Positions 9,478-22,800 of a stretch of 64,000 nucleotides of DNA are shown in pieces (position 1 is the first letter of the stretch; every line of letters starts with the position of its first letter). Location of the stretch: positions 3,883,501 to 3,947,500 of the forward strand of contig NC_092572.1 in assembly GCF_037975245.1 (NCBI RefSeq). The letters are read 5' to 3'. The notes under the pieces were generated by a model that ran no database searches, was not told the DNA's origin, and saw only the letters and a list, made by a program, of their open reading frames with translations. The position numbers and the translations under genes are program-made. The stretch is from Apostichopus japonicus. Lineage: Eukaryota > Echinodermata > Holothuroidea > Aspidochirotida > Stichopodidae.

Positions 9478-12400
9478 AAAGCTATTACATTTTACTTCTA
9501 TGCACACATCAACAAGATTGGCTACCAAGTCAATTGAGTCAATGCATATATTTCTCGTTTCGCAAACATTTCTTTCTTCTTTAATGAAAACCAAAAGATT
9601 CACAATTTATGGTTACAGCGATAAATTTCATCAGTAGCCTATATAAGCCGCCTACACTTAAATCGAGGCTAATTTATTGCATAGGCTTCGTCCCGTGAAC
9701 GATTATACAAATCTGACTTAAAATGTGGCTAAGACTGGCAAAGCAGTATTTTTGTACGGTTTCTACAAGAATATTAACCAGAATTATGTCGTAACGGAAA
9801 AGAACAATTATTTCAGTACTAGCTTGCGATGGTGTTAATAAATGCGAATAGTGATATACGTATGATAATTCATGTGATCCGTGTCTTTTTCTTTTCTCTC
9901 TTCAAATGTTTTGCATAATAAAATTGTGTTGTTCAACGTCTTACACACCACTCAGCGGTTGAGGCTAATATAACCTATACCGCTTTAGCATTTTTCTTCA
10001 GTCTGATTTTCATATTCAAGGTTAACGCCATTTTCATTCCGTTCAGCCTGTTCTTATTATCCCTACAGCATGCCAATTGACTTTTGAAGCATTCCTTGCC
10101 AAATGAACAAACTCTTCAACAGTTTTTTTAGCCGGAAACAGGCAAATTGTGCTAGGCCCGTTAGAATCTGTCATAATTACAAAATTCAATTCTCCGGCTC
10201 TCCCTTGCGCCCTCTTATACTCTCTCTCATTACTATCCCTCAATTTTCCCACTCTTCACTCCACCGTTTTTCCGGCCGTCCACCTTCTTAACCTACCTTC
10301 TTTCCCCTGCCCGTCCGCTTCCCCCTCCCCCTTCCCTCCCACTTCTCCACCCTTCACAGGCCTTGCTTTTCACGCCAGAAAATGATGTCCCCGTTTTCTG
10401 CCCGTGAATTTGTCTAAGTTTCGACGTAAGTGTTTCGTGATATAAATGCAAAGCTTTCCCCTGTAATTTGTACGTAGTTGATATAAAAATCATATAACCA
10501 TTACAATTAATACTAGAACTGCCTAATGAAAAGGACTAAAAATATAAAATTAATATACAATAACATTTATACAGAGAAAACTTAAAAAGATGTTTTCAAA
10601 TATATTTGTTACCTTACTAAAAATTTAATATTTACGAATGTGCGCGAGACACTCGCTTTTTAGGGATGTTACCCAACTTTTATCGTCGTTTCCTGTTAGT
10701 ACACTACGGGCGAACGCCAGGGACCTCGAAAGCTAAGACTAGGGACAAATTTTTGGCTTTAAAAACGTTAGTATTGCCATAGTAGTTAACCGATACCTGG
10801 AGTGATTTAAGATATACCATTAAGTTTTAATTTCAACCCTTATCTTTGCATTTTCACAATTCAGTAACAGTTTGTTCCCATACTCCTAATCCTGGTATTT
10901 CAATTGCATCTGCCAAAAAGAGCATTGGTAGTAGTTGAGCGACATATACGTATAGATTCCGGGCTTTGTGAGCTACCACTACCAGAATAATAGATATGCC
11001 TAACATGTTCTTTAATATAAAGAAGTTCTGTAATGAAATAAGTTATTATGTTTCATCCTTGGATAACGTAGACCAAAGTTAAGCCTAGCACTGACATTAC
11101 TATTTAGCCGTTTTAAAGTAGCCTAGCCTAACTTGCAGTTACACATAGATGCTAGTGACACAAATTCTACAGCCAACAGGCCTCATTATCACTTTTTGGT
11201 GAAACTCTCAGCAATCACCTTTGATATCAAAATTCCAGTAAAAAAGGTGAATATGCATATCATTATATTTGCAAAAGAATAAAATATTATGTAAGTGCAT
11301 TGCTAGGGTTGCCCTATGAATCGAAATTTGACATGACAAAGATAAACATTGCCTAACCTTACCCTAAGGCCTATTGGTCTACAGTTCATTAAAAGTTTGA
11401 TTTTAGAGGGTGTGAACAGTTTAGGATGATCAACTGCTTGCAAGTTCCACAAAATTTACAATGTCATATGTAATCCAAATATATATGTCCCCCAGGCTGT
11501 CTGAACCACGTAATTGTAATTGAGTTTAATAATATACTTCAAATTCATCATCTAGTGTTGTGATCCATATTTTTCTAAATGAGAATGTATATAAGGAAAA
11601 TAACATTTAGTCTGATAGAATAAGGTATCTTGTTAGACCCAGATTTAATGATGTATTCTACTAAGGTTATTAGTGAATGGTTAGGTGTTACCTTTTCATT
11701 ATCTAGATCTGATGTTTTGGCCAACTATGTTGGAACAAAATGCATACTGCAGTGATTTTGTTTTCTTTTTTCTTCTTATATGAAAGGTATATGATTTAGC
11801 TCCAGGAAATAAAATCCTTTTTTTGTAATGAAAAAGCTAGATAGCTTTTAAGTCATCTAAAAGTACCAAAATGAAATATTTCAAGCTAAAGGATGACCAT
11901 CAATCTGCTAATAAAGTTTTTTGGCAAAGGTTTTGATATCCTTTTAATCACTGGGAACAAATTTCAGGGATTAAAATTTTAGGATCTAGTCAAAACACCT
12001 TGTTTGTTTTCAGATGACCAAATTTTCCTTGAAGGTTGTCCAATCATGGAGCAACTCCTAAAATTCACACTAGATTTAAAACAAAAAGTAGGGTTGGCGC
12101 AGTCTTTAACCAAATGACTAGAAATGTGTTGGCCTGATTATATCCTTATTTTAACCGCATAGGCCTTAGTCTGTTGTTCGGACAAGTTGGATTAGCTGAT
12201 ACAGAACACATTATTAACCATACATCAGAGGCAGAAAAATGCCGGTCATGTTGTTTTATGCTTATGTGTACAGTTATTTCTTAATGTAGGTAATAGTTCT
12301 GGAACCACATATAAAGTTTCAATCTGGACCAGTTGTCCTCAGTGGCATGTACTGCCCTTGAGTAGGAGGAAGTTGTATGTTTTGGTATGTTACTAGGAGA

Positions 12401-12745
12401 ATGAAGCCTGGGGGGTGGGGAGAGGGGAGGGAATTCACCAAAGAATCCATTTGCCATGTCTTCTCACAAAGTATGTACAGCAAGATCGCATCACCATTGA
12501 AGGGTAAAGTGCTACCATCAGTGAGACATGCTGGAGGCAGTAAGGCTAGTTGCTTTCAATTTGTTAAACAGCATATTTTTTGATATTTTTTGTAAGAATT
12601 TATATTATATTGCACATAATTAGCCTACCTTCTGCTCACTGATATACATCTTATATACTTTTAATCATAAAATTTGAATTTGAAGTGTGTTTACAAATAA
12701 AATGATAAGTCTAGACCCCCAGAGTTCCTTATTCTCCACTGTTGT
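9478..12745. other. Intergenic stretch without a confident gene
   Basis: Mostly AT-rich. A pyrimidine-rich tract lies at about 10195-10365. A minus-strand open frame at 10043-10252 is listed separately. I see no other exon with splice signals and a recognisable motif. Confidence 0.45.
10043..10252 (-). other. Small minus-strand open frame with protein-like composition, unknown
   Basis: The frame ends at a TGA and contains NFVIMTDSNGPSTICLFP followed by KKTVEEFVHLARNA and VNWHAVGIIRTG. Its amino-acid composition looks more like a real protein than neighbouring frames. I do not recognise the family, and no second exon was found. It could be a last exon, a gene remnant or chance. Confidence 0.25.
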
Positions 12746-13409
12746 ATAACACAGGGATGTAAGTCTTCCGTATTTTTACGGAAATCCGGTTTTTTTAAAA
12801 TTCCATTAAAGTTTCTACAAAATTGTACGAATATCAAAGACAACGCGCCAAAAATGCCTGGCCCGTTGCAGCAAGCTAACTTCAATTTCCACTCATCGAT
12901 CAACCAAAATACCATTTCCTGTTACACATCGCATTGCAATGTACAACATTGTGCCATGTGAACACATCATTGCGTACGTGCGAACTTCAAATCGCCATAG
13001 CTCATTTGTGTCGTTGAAAAACCTTGCCTAATTCACATCTTCTTAACTGCTGGTGCTCGACATAAGTTTTGGAATTAAAGCTTGTGATATTTGTGAGCGG
13101 CGGAAATCTACGGGATACGCATATGATAGTTGATATTCGTGATCGCATTCGAATGTGAGACTGTTTTTTATTTCGGAGTTCGCTGCGACGTATTCGTAAC
13201 TTTGAGCTAGCCTAACATAACGATAGTGTGTAAGTAGTCAGCACTAGGAGTAGGATGTGTTAGCGCTAATACTTTTGAGCTAGCCTAACATAACGATAGT
13301 ATGTAAGTAGTCAGAGCTAGGAGTAGGATGTGTTAGGACGGCATTCACCCGGGGTCTCCGAATAGTTTTCCGTATTTTTTTGGGGGCTGCACTTACATCC
13401 CTGATAACA
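12746..13409. mobile_element. Non-autonomous inverted-repeat element, 652 bp
   Basis: Ends cagggatgtaagt (12752 onward) and acttacatccctg (to 13403) are inverted complements, with ttccgtattttt motifs just inside both. Six bases, ataaca, are repeated immediately outside (12746-12751 and 13404-13409). The inside has a 73-bp direct duplication (tttgagctagcctaac at 13201 and 13274). It sits just before the first coding exon of the TBRG1-like gene, so it is either in its promoter region or in a 5' UTR intron. Confidence 0.7.
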
Positions 13410-13493
13410 TACCTTGTCGATATTAAACATCATTAAATTTTGCTTTGACTTTTGTTTTTCAGCAGGTGTTGTTGATCATAAATTTTGATCCTC

Positions 13494-13808
13494 ATGGCGG
13501 ACACTCCCAACGCATACCACACTCCAACGACCACCATGTCGGTGGTCCCACCTTCCACCATGTCCCCTCAGAATCATCCCCCTCCATCTCCAGCTGAGAG
13601 GTTTGTGCAAGCCTTGGGACATGACTACAATGCTATTCCAGTTTCTAACCATTATCCAAGAGATCTGGGTCCTAGACCAGTTACCACTCATAGTCCCTTT
13701 ACACTGCCTCTTTCCCTCCTGCCGAATAGTATTAGACTCCAAAACTTCCCAGGGGTTCCTGCTGGTATGATGGAGTTGAGGTCACCAATGGGTCATCAAC
13801 CTACCACT
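13494..13808 (+). CDS. TBRG1: TBRG1-like coding exon 1
   Basis: Starts MADTPNAYHTPTTTMS and is Pro/Ser/Thr-rich, probably disordered. An acceptor (tttttcagcag) just upstream, at about 13462, indicates a spliced 5' UTR. Donor GTAAGTA begins at 13809; phase 0. Confidence 0.8.
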
Positions 13809-16800
13809 GTAAGTACAGTATGTTACATAGTTAATTGTTTTATGGTTCGAGTATTGTAAGGTGTGAGCATTTGGAATGTAGGGGGGGGGGGGGGATGGGG
13901 GTGGATGGAATATCTGTACAGATATGAGAAGTTATGCTGTCCGTGTAACAACAGGCCATGTATTGTTATCAAGTGGTCATGGTACATACGGTTGACAATT
14001 ATCAAAAGCAAAAAAAATAGTATCAGAAATTCAATTTACAGATGTGATAAATCTTCACAGAAGACAGAGAATGTCAACTGTCATGAGCTTCTGAATCAGT
14101 GCTAAAAGTCTATTTGCCGTATCAAAATTTATTAACGTGTTTCTAAGTTGAGATTTTCTGTTTCTCTCTGCTTGATTATTTAATCGAACTAAGAGAACTA
14201 CAAATGTTTTCTTGTTATAACCCCAAATAGATGACGTGGGTATTATATTGGTTCTTTGATTTTTTTGTTTTTCTCCTCCTTTCTGCAGTTTATGCCGACC
14301 CATCCTAACTTCCAGCTGCCTTTTCAAGCTCTCAGTCCAACGATGGTACCCATGGAGTCCCCAAGCCCCACCCCTCTCTCACCTGGTTTCATGTACAACT
14401 CTGTGCCCGGGTTTAGTCCTCAGTTCCACCCAGCAAGGTAAGAATCATCATTTCATGTTCTAGTCATTGAATGACACAAACATTTACAACTTTTACAGAT
14501 GTTAATATTGCCAAGGTTGTCTGCAAACCCAATTTTTAGTTGATAAAACATTCTACTGAAGCATTATGTGTTAATAGGGATTCAGAAAAATATAGCTTTT
14601 CATCCCATTTAGTCAATTTTATCATATGATATCACATAGACAGATCAATTTTATGAAATTCATAGCTGAATGCATCTCAACATTCTTGGACATCTTAAAT
14701 AATTACCTTACTGACTATTGTTTGTTTAAATGTATAAGAAAAAAATGTTGTATTCATTTTTAGGGATGCACCCGATATCCAGTCCGGCCGGACTATCTGG
14801 CCGGATAGTGAGGAATTATCTGGTTCCGGTTCCGGCCGGATATTTTTCAAAATCCGGCTGGATCTTTTTCAAAATCTGGCCTGAATTATTCCTTATAAAG
14901 GTGTTGGTATTAACTTAAATCTATGTAAACTATTTCCAAAAATTAATAAAAACATTCAAAGTAAGGAAAAAATTAGGTTTAACATGTTCAATTTAATTTT
15001 CTCAATGGTCTGACCCACTGTTTCTAAAGATCAATCAAAGTAATACAACTACTGTAATAATATGAAGCTATATACAAAAAATAGTTTCAGTGAAATCATT
15101 TCTTGCAGCCTTCATCAGTTTAATATTGTGCAGTTAAAATAGACCATTCATATACTTATCAGTGAAAATACTGTTCCATTGAATCTTTACTTTCCCATTA
15201 TTGTTGGCATTCATGTTTTCTCTGAATATTTATGTGTGAAACAATCTCTTATATGGTTAAATACGTCTGAATTTTTTTAAATTCCACAAAACCACCTTCT
15301 TTATAATATGCGTATACCTCACCTAAGATTTGCTCCTTGTTTCATAGTACCTCTACTTCTTATTAATGATTTTCTTTTGTGTAATGAAAAAATCCGGTTC
15401 CGGCCGGATTTTATCCGGCCGGATTTCATGTACTATCCGGCAAAATCCGGTTCCGGCCGGATCCAAAAATTTGGATCCGGTGCATCCCTATTCATTTTTA
15501 ACAAAATTGGACAACAAGTTGGAATATTCATTTTATCATTACAAAATATGACATAACGTGGGATCCTGGAAGCCCCAAAAAAATGGGTAATATCAGATAC
15601 CTAGATATTACCAGTTTATGAACAGCGCCACCTACAATATATATATATATATATTGAATGTTCACAGCTAGTTTTCTGCACCACAGACAGTGTTATACTT
15701 CAGCTCTTCACTTCATCCGTGCATTTATAATTACACAGTGAGTCCATTCACAGATGGCTGAATACATAGGATAAAGCAAAACATATTCAAAATAGAAACA
15801 AATGGTATTTAATTACCTGTTAGTTGGATAACCACCTTCATATGATGTTTAGACAAGTATAAAGATAGACCTACCAGTACTGTCAGCATCAACCAGCAAC
15901 TGCCCGGAGGCCATTTATTATCCAATGCCATAAATGAAAACAAAGTTGAATGTTTATGTAAACATAAATACAGCCACCCACCCCTCTAGGCATTGCAGGG
16001 TATTCTGCATCAAGGATAGGGCATTGCTACTGCAGCAGTGTTTAAGTTTATTCTTGTCAGTTTAATACTGTTAAATCTGAGATAAACACAGTTTTCAATC
16101 AATTTTTACCCAGCCTTTTTTTGTACTTGGTGAGCAATTCAACCTAACAAACAGAATCTTACTAAAGATAAGATTGTAATTGACTTAAATGAAGACACTG
16201 CACAAAGCAACTTTAACTGTGTTATTTTGGAGGGGGGGGGGGGGGTGGGGGGAGGGTATATCTTGTTTCAACAGTGTTGTTGTAAGCTATCATAAAGTAT
16301 CCTTTAGTTTTATTTTGATAATATTTCAAGATGGTTGGTATCAGCCAGTGTAAGGTACCTCTCATTCGGTTTTCGTATTTCCTCAGCAGTGTCGGTGTCA
16401 GCCAGCGTAAGGTACCCGAAGTCAAAGAAAAGTCTGGAGTTGGATGGCTAGATGCTGCTCAGGTGAGGTTAAAAGCTTCAGCTTTCCATTGAAACTTTTG
16501 CATCATTCTCACCCAACCTTGTAATATTTGTACATGAACAGTCAGCTTCCATTAGTTTTATTTATTAAAAACACTCCTCATTGCAGGTTTTCTACCTTTT
16601 CATTCCCTGCTCCCTGCAGTTCTTAATGCCGCCCAGAACAAACAGTATTTTAAACATTTCCACCCGCCACTACTTTCGATGATTAATTTTAACAAATTTT
16701 ACCATAATTACCAAAATATTGGTGAATACTTGGGACAAAAGTTAGCTTCAGAATAGGAAAATAGAAACAAATTGCAAAACTTTTCCAAAGGGGAGGGGGA

Positions 16801-19800
16801 CACCTTTACCCCTTAAACCCCTCCCTCTGGACGTGGATCACCCTACTGAACAAATCCACCCCGCACTGAAATATTCCTGAGCACATCCCTGCATCCCATA
16901 ATGCAGGAATATCTGCGTTCTGTTATGTAATGTACTATGGTTTCATTTGCAAACTTGATAATGGCATCATTCCTGGTGCACTAATGATACAGGCTATGTG
17001 AGCAAGGAATCGTTTGGGTACGGATTGAATTGTACTGTAGATGTGTAACATTGGCTTTATCAGTTAGCGCAACGTATTGCCAGGTTATGTTCTTAATGTC
17101 TACCGGTAGAAAAGTGCAATTGCCTTTCTTTTGTTCTTCCCCTACTGGCAAATGGTAAAATCCTCTTTACTGTATACTGTCCAGTAAATTGCCTAAAGTT
17201 TGAGACTGGTGTATGATGTCTTGCCACATGTCTCAAAGGATGAATTTGGGCAAAAAGCTGTTTAAAACTTTATGGTTGCTAGGATACGGCCACACCTAGC
17301 AACCAAATCCAGGTTGCATTTTAAGAGCCCTAAATGTTCCCTCAAGTTTGGAGGCATCTTTGTAAAGTATTTTATGTCTGATATTGCAGATATTGTGAAA
17401 GACATGTGACCAGTCTTCGAATTTAGCTAATTTTGAGGAAAATTTAAGGTCTTAATTTTTCGTAACCAGTAATTAAAATGGCAGAAATGAAATAGGGGCC
17501 TTTTCTGGCCCTACCTTGAGTGTGCTCTATATTCACAAACAAAGGCATCTTTGAGTTTTAATTTGCATAGGATCCTTGTCCATTGGATGTTGTACAAGAA
17601 AAGTGCCCAAAAAAGTCAAGCGGGTCGTACGTTTTAAGAACAGCGCCCTCAAACAAAGAAATCTCACTTCTGGCCCTAATTGGGGATCCAATTTGGGCCT
17701 GTGGATAAATTTCAATATTTCTTTAAACATCATTTTTCAGGAGTGTGTTAGCCCTATTTTTAGAAACTCAAGTCAAAAGTTTGTGTATTTTATATCTACT
17801 CAAATTTACGACTCGACAATTGCGATATATTGAATATTAAAAGAGATATACATGTGGGTCATTCTATATCAAATCACCAAATTTTGGAGTATATTTTGTT
17901 TTGACCTCTTTCAAAAAGTACCAAATTCATGGTATACTTGGAACACCATGAAATAAGCATATTCTGAAAATTTCAGTTGGATTGCTTCAAAATTGGATGA
18001 TTTATCTCACGTCACCCTGAAGAAATCTCATTATTTTTTTCTAGAAGAGAATATAGTAGTACAGTACTACCCTGTTTGTACAAAAAATTTCAGGAGGGTA
18101 TTTTGCCTTAATATTTTTAAATGAACAATCCTCAAGTTTGGGATTTTTACAAAAAACGATTTTGCCTGAACTGTGCTGTTCCACATGTATAATTTGAGCC
18201 TGCGTATTGTAGTTCAAGGTCATACAATTCAATACTGCAGATTTCAATGTCATATAAACAAATACTATTGCAATGTACTGTCTGCTTCTGGTTTAATTCA
18301 GTTAATTAAAAGACTTTTAATACTATAAAATGAATGTTTAACCAGTACATACATGTACAGTGTGTACTGTACATGTGTAGAGTGTGTATTTATTAGTACT
18401 TGGTATAAAATAACACTGTACTTAAGTTTCTTACAAATGTTATGATGAAATTCAACATCATTTTAAAACAATGCACTTTAATTACAAAACTCCCCTCATT
18501 TGGGTAACTATTGATACAAGGTTTTCGTAGTTAACACAGCCACAGAACCTCGCTTTGTCAATGTAACTCAATTATCACATACTGCATATATATATATATA
18601 CAGTGTTCGCATACATGTCAATATACAGTATATATCCATAAATCTCTGTTTAATCGTGTAACAAATATGTGGGCATGAAACTCTGGTAGTATTCCTCCCC
18701 GTAGGTTTGTTATTTGTGTGTTCTTGGGGTTTTGTTCCCCCGAGGCCGAAAGATGAGTTCTTGCGTACATATCAGTACTACAGTAGTCTTCCAACCAGCT
18801 CTGATGTAATAGGTTTTTGGGGGGATTTATATGCTGGTATGTATGTTGTATGTTTTGTGTGTGATAAGTGAGCTTAGAGTCTGTTTAAATGAATAGCAGA
18901 TATATAATAATGAAACACCCCAATAGACATGTACTGTACTCAGTTCTACATGACTTCTGCTTGCAGCTTTACCTGACAGGTGAGTATTTCAAGAATTTTG
19001 GATTGCATCAGTCCAATGACAGGGGGGGAGTGGGGGGGGACGATATGACATCCATCTTCAGTAAATAGCTTTGTTATTTTGTCAGTTCCAGAAGAAAAGA
19101 AGAAAACTTAGGAATATAAGAACCTAATATAGTCAATTTGGTCTGCCTTAATTTTGATTTTTTTTCTTTTCTTTATTAATCAAGGTTTTGATCTAATTAG
19201 TCTGGTATTTCACTGTCTTTTTATGATTACTTTGTTTTATTCTTGACTTTGGGGTAATTTGTATTATTTTTCAGCTTAATGAAGACTTCTTTACCAGACC
19301 TAGTTAACCTAGTGCATAATGCAGTAGATTCTACAGTAGATTCATACTACAGTGGACAGTAGATTTATACTGCAGTAGACCGTAGATTCACATATATAGT
19401 AGATTCTACAGTGGATTCACAAACTACAGTATATTCTACAGTAGACTCATACTACAGTGGACATTAGATTTATACTGCAGTAGATTCTACAGTAGATTAA
19501 TAATATTGTGGACCTTAGATTCACAGTACTACAGTAGATTCTACAGTAGATTAATACTACAGTTAACAGTAGGTTCACATACTATAGTTGATTCATACTA
19601 CAGTGGACAGTAGATTTATACTGCAGTAGATTCATACTACAACAGTAGATTCTTTTCTAAAGAGGAAGTTTGTTATTGATTATTGCTACCTGAGTGAAGC
19701 AAAATAGTATTTACCCTTTCATGGCCAGTTAAGCTTAGGTTTTTCGTGTCCATATCAGGAATGCCGATTTCAGTAATTGTACCAAAAAATTAAAATACTT

Positions 19801-22800
19801 TTGCATTTTTGATCCAAAATCTTAGCTTTTAGGGTAAATATCACTTTGTCTTAGTTTTACCTGATGTTTCATTTCCATTTTCATATAAATGTAATTTGTG
19901 TTAATTTGCCAAACTGATGTTACCTCTAAAATGATCAGTTACCTTTAAGGTGATCAGTTACCTTTTGAAGTACTGTTCATATTGTTTACCATACTGTACA
20001 TGGTGTAAATACAATATACATTGCTTAAAACTGATTCTTGATTCATTTTTTTCATTTTTTATCAAAAAATCAGAAAATTGAGATCAAAGGTCACCTACAC
20101 ACATATCTTCAGGTGTTTGTAAAACAGACAATTGGGATCAAAGGTCACCTACACACATAACCTCAGGTCATTGTAAAGCATCATATGACATGTAGGCTGA
20201 ATCCCTTCACCATTAGTGCCTTGGGCTGACACTTTGCAGTTCTAAAGAAAAGTGCTGGTGATGACTTCATTGGAAATCAAGATATTCATGTCATTTTTTT
20301 TTTTTTTTACGATTAATTTATCTCTCTATGAATAAATTATTGAGGATTTCCTCCCAGGTTTCCAAGTTGGTACTATTTGCTTTTCCTAATTTATCTTTCA
20401 TTTGCTTCAATAGAGAATCCTGGAAGCAAGTAACGGACCTTTACACATCGACGAAATCAGGAAAAGGATTTTAGACCTCGACATTCTGAGGAGTAACACC
20501 AGATCGAGTCTGGAGTCTGTCTTGAGCAAAGACCTTCATCGAGGCAGTAAGAGATTCAGGAAGGTCAAAGGTCAAGTTTACAGACTCGTGGTAAGGGCTG
20601 AATGTTGTTACGATAACATCGGGGAGGGTTAACTACGTTCAGCCATCTTAACTGCTTTGTATTCTTGAAGTGGCGTTTGAAAATTAAAAGCTTTTTACCC
20701 AATCAGCTGTAGGATTATGTTAAAGATCTTTGTAATAGGGTATCCAAAGCAAAACCTTATTCCATATAGGAGTTATTGAGTCTTTAAGTTGGGTAGACTA
20801 CATGTCATAAAGGTGCTTAGAGGTTAAACACATTTCTTTTTCAGAATTCATAGTTTATAAGGTCAACGTAAATGCAGTTTGCAGTTGATAAGCTAAACGT
20901 AAAATGCAGTATGAGGTTTATAAGGTCAACGTACAGAATCATTCAAAGATAGAGCTTCACTTATAACTAAAACCAAGAAAAGTAAACGTTTGATCGTTTC
21001 CATAGCAACCTATATATCTTTTCTTCTTGTAGCAACCTATATATCTTTTCTTCCTGATTTGTACATTATTTTATTTCTCGTTAGACTCCTGAAGAACTCA
21101 CAGCTCAAGTCAAGCGACAAATAGCGATGACTTCCACAAATGCCAGAAATTCATCTCAGTCTTTAGTACAGGAACAGCGATCTCGGAAGCAGAAGCACAA
21201 ACGAAATTACCTCTACATGAGAAGAGTCGCCAAACAGCTGGTCTTTGTAAGTATTCGTTTATAAGATGCAGATGCTGTCAGAATCTGTGCATCCCCCTCC
21301 CCCTGCCCCCTGCCCCAAGCAGAGACATAAACAAAATTACCTCTACATGAGAAGAGTTGCCAAACAGCTGGTCTTTGTAAGTATTCCTTCATAAGATGCA
21401 GATGCTGTCAGGATCCAAGCATCCCCCCTTCCCTGCCACCAAAATTTTTCTCGATTGGTTTTAATATAAAATGTTCTTCGCACGGCCAATAACTGCATTG
21501 GTTTCTGTGTAGTTTGCCACTGATACACACTGACTGACAGTGACCATCGCAGACTTAATGAATCAAACTGAGAGCATTTGTGGTCACATGTTGATATCAG
21601 GCGATGGACATGTAAGCTAAGGATGACACATATGAGTACTTGCAGGACCATTACACTGAGACCTTGGGCATGGCACTGAGTGTCAATGGCCTCTCTTCAC
21701 CCAGGTATATAAATGCAAACAAGACTGTGGCTTCACCCAGGGTGTTTGGACCAGGGGACCAGTAGATTTGACATACTGTTATGGCCCAAGAGCAACAGTG
21801 AAAATTATTCAGATGAACAGGCAAATAGAATATTTATTTCATTCGTATCATCTATATAAGTTGCATATTAGTTGTTTTCCAGCACAACAGTGAACACAGT
21901 TTTCTGTAGTACTTGTGCTTATAAGCCTTTATTATTATGATTATATTAGCTGTAACTTGCTATAGCATAAAATTATATATTAATATATATTTGATGGTTT
22001 ATCTTTTCATGAAAATTTACTTTAATTGTATTTAGGGAAGTTCTTTCTGAAAATAGAGAGTCCACATTTTTTTACATTTTTTTTATTCATTCTCCCAATC
22101 CAGGAAAATGGTGCCCTCGCAGACACGCTGGCCCAGTCGGAGAAGAAGTTATCTCGCGCCAAGACAGAGAGGCGGTTCCTTTTGAACCGTCTGCTCAGCT
22201 ACATGGCGATGATGAAAGACATGTCCCTGCTGGAGGTCAAGAAGACCAGGAAACCTGAGAGGGAGGTGGAACGGAGGCAGGAGAAGGACTCCAAGAAGAG
22301 GAAGGAGAGGAACAAACATAGACATAAGAGGAACAAGAAAGTCAAAGGTCAGAAAATAAAAATTCAGTCTCAACAAAAATTACCTCTTGGAATTGTTATT
22401 TCTATACCTTGTGTGTGGCTTTTACAGGTTTCATATTTAAGTTAACAGCCAAACAATTTTAAGATTGTTTTTTTCCTTAATAGTACAATTCCTTTAGTGT
22501 TTGGTAATAGACGAAAGCTTAAGCCGTGATTATTTGTGGTGGCAAAATGAAAAAAAGTAAAATGTAAAACTCTTGAATGAGCTAAAATAAAGAATAAACG
22601 GCATACATTGTTTCCTCCTGATGTTTTACTGTCAATATTTTCAAAGGGAACATAAATAATGAGCCCACAATTGCTGACATGCTGATTTAAAACTTAACAA
22701 CATGTCATGTCTTTAAAAGAACTTTTTGTTGCAAACATTGCTATCATGTCACCAGTTGAAGGAACCAATCTTTGAATCAATTTCACTTCCATTAAATTGC

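Noticed and set aside
22149-22376. Minus-strand 75-aa frame
   Set aside because: Antisense to TBRG1-like exon 6.
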